Of a stretch of DNA of 64,000 nucleotides, positions 11,060 through 20,180 are shown in pieces. Source of the stretch: Carallia brachiata (Eukaryota > Streptophyta > Magnoliopsida > Malpighiales > Rhizophoraceae); assembly GCA_021464245.1 (NCBI GenBank), contig JADCRB010000036.1:2733947-2797946 (forward strand). Direction: 5' to 3'. The notes under the pieces were generated by a model. It saw nothing but the letters and a program-made list of their open reading frames with translations. It was not told where the DNA came from and ran no database searches. Position numbers and translations under genes: made by a program. Position 1 is the first letter of the stretch; every line of letters begins with the position of its first letter.

Positions 11060-13548
11060 AAGCAGAACTATGATTTTTTTTTTCACATTTCTGGTGAAAA
11101 TGCTAATCTAGCTTCGTAGGTTACATTATGGATTTAATGGTGACACATTTGTCCAAAAAAGGTGTTATAGTAGCTGTTGGAAGAGTTTCACTGATCCAAT
11201 GATGCAAGTTAGAAAAACACTTGATTGTTGGAATAACATATAGGCTGGCCTTATCTTGTAATATGGCACGAGTTGTTCAAACCAAATAAAAGGAAATGAT
11301 GATAACAAATATAAAGAAGAGGATTTCAAATCCCCAACGCTGTGGACATATACAACATCAACAACAACAACAAAGCCTTAATCTCTAATTTAATTGGGGC
11401 CGGACATATCCTAAAAGGTCAAGATTTTTATTTGGTCTTTGAACTTACGTGTTACTTATAACTTGCCTTGCATGCCGTGTGCAGTATATTACGTTGTAAT
11501 GCACACAGATTTCTTTGAATAGCTTGAGAGCATTCTGATTATTCAAATTTAGAACTTCAGAGGAAAAGATCCCGCATAAACATTCTTCTTATGGGAGTAT
11601 TAATGGAGGTTGTTTTCCTTAATCTTATGATCTTTCATCAAACGATAAAAAGTAGGATTCATCCTTGAGATTGTACTGGAATGCAATCCAACCTTTAAGG
11701 TAAAATTTGGTTCAGTTGGGCCCTTGAGTTTTGAAAAAGAGAGAAATGATCCATCCATTGTGACACTGAAAGATAACTTTTGTTTTTTATATTTTGTGCC
11801 AAACTATACAATCTTTAGACTATAATCCATTTTAGGAGAAACAAGTGTTAAAAATAGAAACTTGACCATCAAAATGGAGACATGGCCCTTTCCTAAATGG
11901 AAACAAACCTCCACCTTCCAAGTCTGTTTCATTTGCTTGACGAAGAACAAATTATTTGGATGTTTCTGGGCTGCATTTGGAAACCGGTTTCCTTTAATAT
12001 AGAACTGTAGGATCGTCTTGTCAGTAGCAAGAGGTTCATAGCAGAGCAATAGTTCACAGCAGCACCATTTATCTAGCCCAAGCTGAATATTTTTGGTGAT
12101 TTTCTCTTGTGCGGACCGACTGAACTTCTTATGACTACTGGCTAGAGTTGTAATCTTAAAATTTCAAAGTTCAACCCGTGGGGCAAAAAGCCTTCGAAAT
12201 AAGATTATGGTTCATAGAATGTTGTGCAAGGGTTAAACTGGATTCATTTGCAAAATATTGTACTGCATTATTGTGGTGATTGTTAATCTTGCTTGGTGAA
12301 TGGTTAAAAAAAAAGAACAAGAAAACAGCTTTAATGAGTACAAAGCACAATGTTTCGTGGTTAAAATGGGAAAGATGATAGTTCATTTGAACTGCCCTTC
12401 ATCAGGTTAGAATATTCTTCTCGTTGACAAAACTAAAGATTTAATTTTAGTAGGAAATAGGAACTAGTACATCATCGTTTGAAAATGGATGTAATGGAAC
12501 ATATTAGTAGCAATTGAAATGTGTTATGTTTGGTTGATCTTGGAGTGCAGTTCCTTTTTTTTTTTTTTTTCTTTCATTAGCATGTTATTTGTATGTGCTT
12601 CTACTCTCGAACGTGTGATCAATTTTTTTAAAGGTGCTGCTTGGGTGGTAACACATTTTACTAGTGCATTGTATTCTTTTAGCAGCAGTCAACTTGAGAA
12701 CTGCTACCAGCACTACTTATATGTGTTAAACTTAACTAGCATTGCTGCATTGGCATATTCTAGGAGATCCAATATGTAACCCCCAGCTTGGCATCCCTCC
12801 GCCCCCGCACAAAAAGGGAAAAGAATAAATAGGAAGTACCCTCAAAAACACAAATAAGAGAACAAGGTAACGGTTGAAATGTAGGCCGCTGGTGGCTCTT
12901 CTTACACATGGTGGTCATTGTTTTGTCATGGCCTAGTTTCCTTGTTGAAATTTTGGTTTAGAGACTTTGTTTGATGTAAGACGATTCCGGTTGTCTTGTA
13001 TAATTAGTCAGTGAACTCTCATTTATGGCTTTTGTTCAAAAGATGAAAAGCATCACTACATTGCTTCACTTAAATAACACCAAAGTAGCAACAAAATTAC
13101 ATTTAATAGTATCTAACAGTTTGTTGAATTTTTTATTTTTCTGAATTCAACCATCCAACAATCGATATCACTTTGAAGCTCCCTACATGAAGCTTCCAAG
13201 TGTTTTTGAAAGAGTAATTGATTAGAGGTTATCCTATAATTGCCTTTTCAAAGGTCAACAATAGTCCATTTAAATTAACTTTATTTTTTGTCATAAATGC
13301 GGTGCTCATTGTGTCAAGTCATCTTTGTAATAAAGGACAATTTTTGCGTATAAAAATAGCCGCACCCCGTCATATCTTCCTTGTCTCTTTTCTTTGCCAA
13401 GAGTGAGTTCCTCGTATTTTGATTTTTCGCATTCAATATCAAATATGCAGTTCTTTTGTTGATTGAAACAGGCCTTCTCTTGCTCCTTGGTTTATCCCTT
13501 TGATTTATCTTTTGTGACCAGTGATACTCTCCTTGTTCTTTTGCTTCT
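11060..13548. other. Intergenic DNA, no gene recognised
   Basis: Short reading frames show no family features. A poly(T) run lies near 12551. Except for the LINE-like tail at 11351-11412, no repeat boundary is clear. Confidence 0.5.
11351..11412 (-). repeat. Remnant resembling a plant LINE/SINE 3' end with (TTG)n tail
   Basis: On the minus strand, a GGCCCCAATTAAATTAG...ATTAAGGCTT block is followed by repeated TTG. This layout is common at 3' ends of plant RTE-type LINEs and their SINE partners. Only the tail is present, and no target duplication was identified. Confidence 0.45.
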
Positions 13549-13596
13549 TTGTTCTTGTGTCAAAACCTCCCTTCAAGAGTCTGGAACCGATCACTA

Positions 13597-14313
13597 ATGG
13601 GGCCAATTGTACTATTTGAGAAAATACTCACATCAACCGCTATATCCACTGGAGAATTGAAATCTCATTGTAGGAATTTAACCGAATTCCTCGATTCCAT
13701 CCCGTCTTGGATGAAGGACCCCATTCTTAGGGCCAAGTGTATGTATGCTTGCGTCCAGACGCCCAGTGGTGTCAAAATTGTGATAGTTAGGTTGCTTACA
13801 AAGAACAATCACCCCATTAATTTGCATCTAATTTGTGATGTTGAATTCTGCATCCATTGGGGTCCAGTCTTGCAAGGTGGATTCAGATATCAAAGCGGTT
13901 TTAATGTCAAAGTTGAGTATTCTTGGATCGATGATGATCTCCACCTAACCATAGAACAGCCACCATCACCTCAAATAGATTTAGAGGCCCCTGCACAAGA
14001 ATGGAGGGAATTGGGAAGGAGAGAGTTGAAGAAATACGACATAAGTCGTAAATCCTTTCAGATTAACCAAACTAATCTCAGGGGATTTATTGCCAGCGCC
14101 CCTTCTCAGCAATTAAGGGATTTGCTTGAGAGTTACAAACCAATGATGATAACTGTTCATACATTGCGAGGGGTTGAAGATGGGCAAATTCAGATTGTTC
14201 GCACGAAACTCCGCGATTGGTCATCAACTGCTGTTAGAGTCAATTGTGAGAAAACTATGGCTAAGTGGCCAAGTTTGTTCCAGGTCAATGCAGCTATTTT
14301 TGTGCTATACTGA
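13597..14313 (+). CDS. Unrecognised protein, 239-codon open frame, possibly one exon of a larger gene
   Basis: I do not recognise this protein. From the first ATG (13597) the frame encodes 239 residues of mixed, non-repetitive composition, unlike the surrounding AT-rich DNA, and stops with TGA. The frame is also open upstream to about 13549, so an earlier exon could join it. No signal peptide or membrane segment is obvious. A short CDVEFCIHWG stretch near residue 80 loosely recalls the IHWG-type motif of glucan water dikinase starch-binding repeats, but the rest does not follow. A possible donor (CAG/GTCAAT) at 14283 would remove the last ten codons. It may be a gene fragment, a repeat-borne frame or a lineage-specific gene. 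Confidence 0.4.
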   Translation: MGPIVLFEKILTSTAISTGELKSHCRNLTEFLDSIPSWMKDPILRAKCMYACVQTPSGVKIVIVRLLTKNNHPINLHLICDVEFCIHWGPVLQGGFRYQSGFNVKVEYSWIDDDLHLTIEQPPSPQIDLEAPAQEWRELGRRELKKYDISRKSFQINQTNLRGFIASAPSQQLRDLLESYKPMMITVHTLRGVEDGQIQIVRTKLRDWSSTAVRVNCEKTMAKWPSLFQVNAAIFVLY

Positions 14314-15200
14314 TGGGTTGCTGGGCAACTAGAGATAGGCATTGGAGTACCTGGTCTGTACCCAGATTGATGCTCTCTATCATCCAATTACCCCTTTGGA
14401 TATACAAGTATTGGTAAAACCATTTGCTTCAGTCCTTTTTGTTCAAATAGTACACCTGGAAGTCATTTTTCATATCTTCAGAAGTGTGATAAATCTCTAT
14501 GAATGGACTTTGGTGTTCTTTGAGGGGATCAATGTGCTGCTAGCTATGCCTTTGCTCAACAACTCTTTTAGCTGCTGTGTTCTTCTGTTGTTGCTTCTAG
14601 TTTGTTCCGTTTTCTTTTGTCAGTCTAGTTTGTTTGTCTGTGGCTGTTCCTTTTGCCCATTTTGTTATGTTATGTGCGTCTTTAAGTTTGTGCCTTAAAT
14701 GTTACCTTAAGAAAGTGTATTGCAATTTGTCTCACCATTGTTCATGAATATGCTTTAAGGAACTTCTTTTAATCTATGTTGTGTCCGCGCGATGCCTAAA
14801 CTGGCATGTCATGTGTGAATGTTTTCTTTTCTATTTTTGTTCGTTAGGAAACTTACTGAAGCGATACACTACAAGACAAGGTGGTAAACCAAGTTTTCAT
14901 TTTTATGCTTGATTTACGAGTTGATATTGATAATCAACCAAGCACAGTTGTTTCTCTTTTATGTAATGCAACTGTAAGTCAGGGTCCTATTGAGCAACAT
15001 TCACAGTTGAGATTTAGCATATTGGCCTGCCAAGCCTCACCGCTACATGGATATGTTCAACTTGGAAACTTGTCAATTGCACAATCCGTTTGTACTTTTC
15101 ATTATTGATTGCAGTCTTATGTTAAAACTTAAAATGGTAACAATTAATGATACAATATCTGAGCTAATGTCTATAATATATGCAATTTATTGGAGCTATA
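14314..15200. other. Flank of the unrecognised frame, no firm gene
   Basis: An open stretch around 14881-15108 has acceptable composition but begins without an ATG and has no recognisable motif. It could be a further exon of the unrecognised gene upstream. The rest is ordinary AT-rich sequence. Confidence 0.35.
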
Positions 15201-15209
15201 TAAATTGTT

Positions 15210-16225
15210 GGGTTAAATGCATTTAACCCCCCTATGGTTTGATTGTTTTGCATATTATCCCCCTGAAGTTTCAATTTAGACATCAAATCTCTCTGTAGTT
15301 TTCAATTTTGGCAAGTAAACCCCCTATGGTTTCTAATTTTAGCAATTAACCCCCTTGTGATTTCAATTGAGGCAAATAACCCCCGTGGTTTTCAATTTTG
15401 ATAATTAACTTCCTTATCAGCAATTTCTTGAATATATTAACAAAAAATAGTAATAATTAAGTTTTAGAGTGCAGTTAAAAGATATATTAAAATTTAATTT
15501 TAGAAATATAAAAAATATTTTTTTAGTAAAGAATGTGAATTCAAATTCGAATTCGATGCATTAAAAATATTATAAAAAATATATTTAACCCATTTTTTTA
15601 TAACAAACATTATAAAAAAATGTAATATAGTCCTCGGCGGTGATTTATTAAATGGAGAATTATTCTCATCACTTTTTAATTGACCTCAAATTCTTAAATG
15701 CATCGAATTTATGAAAAAAAAAATAATTATTCTTATTAATTTTAATCTTAAAAAGTAGAAGTATGAAATTTTTTTCATAATATTTTTTATAAAAAAATAG
15801 GTTAAATGTATTTTTTATAATATTTTTAATACTTTAAATTCGAATTCGAATTCGCATTCTCTATTAAAAAAATATTTATTATATTTCTCAAATTAAATTT
15901 TAATGTATCTTTTAATTGTACTCTATAACTTAATTATTACTATTTTTTATTAATATATTCAAGAAATTGCTGATAAAGAGGTTAATTATCAAAATTGAAA
16001 ATCACAGAGGGGTTATTTGCCAAAATTGAAAACCACAGGGAAATTTGATGCATAAATTGAAACCACAAGAGGGTTAATTGTCAAAATTGAAAACCACACG
16101 GGACTTACTTGTCAAAATTGTGTTGTCAAAATTGAAAATCACAGGAAGGTTTGAGACCTAAATTGAAACCACAGGGGGTAATATGAAAAACAATCAAACC
16201 ATAGGGGGTTAAATGCATTTAAACC
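15210..16225. mobile_element. Mutator-like foldback element with 9-bp target duplication
   Basis: A 1,016-bp near-palindrome begins GGGTTAAATGCATTTAAC and ends with its inverted counterpart. The arms are roughly 420 bp each, around a loop of about 170-200 bp (near 15620-15800). A perfect 9-bp direct repeat TAAATTGTT (15201-15209 and 16226-16234) flanks it, the size Mutator-like transposases make. The outer part of each arm is built from about 30-bp subrepeats of the form CCCCCTATGGTTT...AATTAA. There is no coding capacity, so it would have been mobilised in trans. Confidence 0.88.
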
Positions 16226-16861
16226 TAAATTGTTTTTATGTATTAAAAAATTTATTGGAAAGTGAGTTATATAATAAAAATAATTTTTCCTATTTTAATA
16301 AATTTCATACTTTTTTCTCAAAATTAAAATTCAAAAGCTTGAAAATAAAAGTTAAAATTTTTAATCATTAATTGACTGTTTAGAGATGTAATTTTTTAAG
16401 AATATTGTTTTATATTCACGCAATTTGTGATATACAAAAGATATATAGTTAATTTAATAGATTATTTTTTTTAATTTAATATAATTTTTACAATCTAATA
16501 ATTTAGATCTTCATGTATTAATTTTATATTTATCATTGTATGTCTACGTAAATTTTCTCATTATTTAATAACTTTTAATGTCATGCATATCTAATGCATT
16601 AAATGCAACTTTAAAAAAAGATGCATTCAATGTTTTTCTCATTTGTTTATAAAAACGTTTATTTGAATGGAAATTATATGATAAAAATAATTTATTCTAT
16701 TTTATATATTTTATTAAAATTTGAAAGTTTGAAAATCAAAATCAAAACTCTTAATTATTAGCTGCCTCTGGGAAATGTAATTTTTTAATAACATTAAATG
16801 TCATGAATATTTAATGCATTAAATGCTCTTCTCATTTATTACATGGAACAATTTATGCAAC

Positions 16862-16910
16862 AATAAATATTGTTCTTTTTTTCTGGTCAAAAAATAAATA
16901 TTGTTCTTTT
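16862..16910 (+). repeat. Micro-insertion 2: A-tailed, 18-bp flanking duplication
   Basis: The direct repeat AATAAATATTGTTCTTTT (16862-16879 and 16893-16910) encloses TTTCTGGTC plus a short A run. Confidence 0.65.
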
Positions 16911-16946
16911 CCACTACATTTTTTTTTTGATCTGATCCACTACATT
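16910..16946 (-). repeat. Micro-insertion 3: A-tailed on the minus strand, 11-bp duplication
   Basis: TCCACTACATT (16910-16920 and 16936-16946) encloses eight T followed by GATCTGA, that is TCAGATC plus an A tail on the minus strand. It abuts micro-insertion 2 and the retroinsert that follows. Confidence 0.6.
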
Positions 16947-16963
16947 AAATGCAGCCTCTTTGT

Positions 16964-17204
16964 CCTGTACTTTGGGCTCAGGCTTGGGTTATTCAATAAC
17001 CTACATAGTTCCTGCAGGGTCTGGATCCGGGTGTTGGTGGGCTTGGCCTGGATCTGGGTATTGGTGGGCATGGTTCAGTAAGATAGGGTGGCCTTTTGGG
17101 CTTGCAATACGTTTTATGGTGTGGGCTCAGGTTGGGTTGATCCCTGGTTGTACGTATTTTGTACTATTTAGTTAATGACATTTCCTTTCTTGGCCCAAAA
17201 AAAA
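16964..17204 (+). mobile_element. Short A-tailed retroinsert (5'-truncated LINE or SINE) with 17-bp target duplication
   Basis: A 241-bp, relatively GC-rich insert ends TTGGCCC plus an A run. It is flanked by the perfect direct repeat AAATGCAGCCTCTTTGT (16947-16963 and 17205-17221), the signature of target-primed reverse transcription. A short internal repeat of a CTGGATC-GGGT-TTGGTGGGC phrase occurs at about 17021-17075. No reverse transcriptase is encoded. Confidence 0.8.
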
Positions 17205-17221
17205 AAATGCAGCCTCTTTGT

Positions 17222-18145
17222 ATTTTGAAGCTTTCATATTTACCACTTTAAAAATAATTAAAAATCTTTAATTAATCACTTTTTTGTGCTGCTTTTATTT
17301 TATTTTCTTAAAATTTTCTTTTAAAGAAAAACCCTTGAGACTGAAAGCCATATAATAATGAATACTTTAAAATAAAAGATTTGTAACAACACTGATTTCG
17401 CCATTCAACAATTTTAATTTCGATTAACATTTGAGACTAGACCCGACTACGGTTCCAATTGGAACCGAATGGAATTTAGTGTAACTTCAAATAGAACTAA
17501 AATTAAACCCATCACATGGTTCCGAATCAGTGGTGTTTGATTTTGCATTCAGAAACTGTCGTTGCTATTGTTATTACTATTCTAAAAAGTGAGAAATTAA
17601 ACTTATGGTGAATTTTTATAAAATCTGTGGATTGCTGATAGATGAATTTAAAAATAACTGATAAGAAAAATAAACTTAAATTATTTTTTTATTTTCATTA
17701 ATAATTGATCTATATTATAATTGCAAAATTGTCTCTGTTGGCAACAAAAGATGCGACGGCTATTTTTCAAACCTTTGCTGAGTGCGGCACTTACTAAATT
17801 ATTTCCTTAAAACTTTTTCTCTTCTAAAAAGTGGATGAGCAATAAATAATATTATTTTTTTATAAATAATAATTTTATTGCAAAAGTATTATTATTTTAA
17901 TAAAAACTTTTTCTTTATTGTATAAACAGTAATTTGTACGGTAAAAAACAATAATTTTTAGAATATATGATAGTAATATATATTGTAAAAATGATATTTA
18001 TAAAATTAATCTTTAAATCGTGTTTTTAATAAAATTTTATTTATAAATATATAAAATATATTTTTATAAGATCAATATAAATTAAATATATGTAAAAGAA
18101 TAATTTACTATAATAAAATAGAAACTATAATGTCTAAGTTATAGT
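17222..18145. mobile_element. AT-rich DNA including a second, more decayed copy of the 7430-8640 repeat
   Basis: From about 17533 the phrase GTGTTTGATTTTGC followed by TTGCTATTGTTATTACTATT matches the left end of the 7430-8640 repeat loosely. 17980-18140 matches its internal part. The ends are not definable. No gene is seen. Confidence 0.35.
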
Positions 18146-18552
18146 CATTATTGTTAGAATTGGATCGGACCGGTTTATGGTAATTTTTGGCATTTAACTC
18201 AGACCGGTTAAGAATCGGTCAAAATCGGTGAAACGACAGATTGATTCAATCTGTTCAAACCAAATAAAAGTTTTATAAATTATAATTTGATTTTAAATTT
18301 TATTTAAATTATAATTTGAGTTTTAAATTTAATTAAAATTTTTAATTTAGTCCTAAATTTATTAAAATTTTTAATTTAATCTTTCAAAATAAAAAATTAA
18401 TATTTAATTATTATATATATGTATTATTTTTTAAATTATTTATATATATATATATTAATAAATATGGATTCAAATATCAATTTAACTGGTTTAATTAATT
18501 GAATGTTAACCCATTAATATTTTTAATTTGATAACCGATTCCGAAAACTTTA
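18146..18552. mobile_element. Decayed copy of the 7517-7981 hAT-like family
   Basis: The left end CATTATTGTTAGAATTGG aligns base for base with the intact copy, mostly with C-to-T or G-to-A changes. The GACCGGTTAAGAATCGGTC block and the internal AATTATAATTTGA blocks are shared. The right end stops near ACCGATTCCG, and no target duplication is visible. Confidence 0.7.
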
Positions 18553-19390
18553 GGTATAATCTGACTTCTTAACTCGAGGCCGTAGGTTAGCGCGAACTCC
18601 ATGAGCAATGATTTGGTGCGTGCCAGTGTTCCCTGAGAACGCGGTCTAGAGCCGTTGGATCGCATGTTTGTGTACAGAATCAATTTCCCTAAATTTCAAA
18701 AAAAAAAAAAAGAGAGCAGACTTGTTTGTATCATTCTCCGTTGGCCGTTGCTATGGTTTTTCCTATACTCCGACGAACTTACGGTTGGCTTTCGGCGGCG
18801 ATTTCATAAGGAAGAGGTGCGTTCTTGACAGTTGCCTCCGTCGCCGATTCCCGCTTGTCGTCGGCGGCGAATTTTTCCTTTCGTCTTTTCAAAATTTGAT
18901 TTATCGTTTCACAGATTTTACATTTCTTTTTTAAGGTTAGTTGAGGCAATCCGGAGGCCGCCTTAGCAGCAGAGCAGCTTCGACTAAAAGCAAAACAATG
19001 AAGAAAAGAAACCAAAATCTAAGAGTCGAAAACATGGACGGCGACGATCGTCAAACCAATTAGAATTTGAATTTGAATTTCTTCGTTCATTGTATTTCAT
19101 ACGTCGGATGTTAGCCTATAATAAGTCCTCTTTCTCTATTCCGATAGCAAGCTGCAGTTCCACAAATTTTTGTAAATTGCTTGTTCGTTTCCATCTCAGG
19201 TGTTCGTGAGCTCTGGTTGGGTTGATTTGGGCCAAGCTTCCTAGTGTTGGGCGGTTTTGGTTGTAGTCTGGTGGGGAGACCGAGGCCTGTTGGTTTAAGC
19301 CCCATATGCTCGTATATATTTATTTGTTCTCTCACGACTAACAGCGTTTGAATAAAGTTATATATTATTCTTCGTGTTTTCTCAGTGGTA

Positions 19391-19444
19391 AGAAGATATT
19401 ATTAGTTCGACCAAAAAAAACAGAGAGAGAAGATATCATTAGTT
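19391..19444 (+). repeat. Micro-insertion 4: A-tailed, 17-bp duplication with one mismatch
   Basis: AGAAGATATTATTAGTT (19391-19407) recurs at 19428-19444 with one change. The insert begins CGACC, runs into eight A and ends CAGAGAG. Confidence 0.55.
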
Positions 19445-19859
19445 GGCTACCGAGGTTGTGAATTGGTGGTAAACCGTACTTGTATGGTCGTTCAAGTCTC
19501 TTCACTGCTATTCGTTCTATTAGTTAAGATTTATATTGAGATACAGTATTGAATTAAAAACTTGTAAACATAGTATCAAACAGGAGAGACTCATTCAATT
19601 TTGTTGGTGTTTGGGCAAGAGTTATCTAAAAATTGAATGAAGGCAAAATGAGTAACTTCTGATCTCGGCTTATAAATACGATGATCCACGTATCGATGAT
19701 ATATGAATAAAACAAAGATATTATTAATTGTCATGCCAAATTTTTTAATTTTCCGTTAAGGAATTCTGAAATGCAGAAGTTGATCAGACTCTCATTTTCG
19801 TAAACAATATAAAATGATATATTATTGGTAGCAAGCAAAGTATATTTAAACTTAAATAG

Positions 19860-19910
19860 AATATAAGGTTAGTTCCTATCAAAAAAAAAAAAGAAAATAT
19901 AAGGTTAGTT
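19860..19910 (+). repeat. Micro-insertion 5: A-tailed, 15-bp duplication
   Basis: AATATAAGGTTAGTT occurs at 19860-19874 and 19896-19910. The insert is CCTATC plus an A run. Confidence 0.65.
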
Positions 19911-20180
19911 GAACCCGTCTTTGTCAGTTTGTCTTCTTTTCATCAGTTGCTTCCCCAGTAGCCTGTTCCGTCGTTTGCATCTGAATTTCATTCATATTTT
20001 ATGCAATATGCTATAAACTAATGCAGAAAACTTTGTTCCAGGCTGATGTCAATCCGCGTTTTCAACTCTCTCTTTCTCTCTCTTATCATTGTATACATTT
20101 TTTTGTTTTTCTGAGCTCTGCGAACTCTCTACAAGGTTCCGTCTGCCTCTTGGCTGCTCACTGACTACCAATAGTTTTCC

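Larger units (their letters stand above)
18553..20180. other. Flank upstream of CCaMK with a GC-richer island of unknown origin
   Basis: 18560-19340 is richer in G/C than its surroundings and contains purine/pyrimidine phrases such as GGCGGCGATTT, but no sustained conserved frame. 19150-19370 could be a retroelement 3' end, though no tail or target duplication was found. The CCaMK leader probably lies within 19980-20180, which has a CT-rich run at about 20067-20085. Confidence 0.4.

Noticed and set aside
13800..13900. Glucan water dikinase-like starch-binding repeat in the unrecognised frame
   Set aside because: Only the IHWG phrase is reminiscent; the surrounding aromatic and basic pattern of that family is missing.
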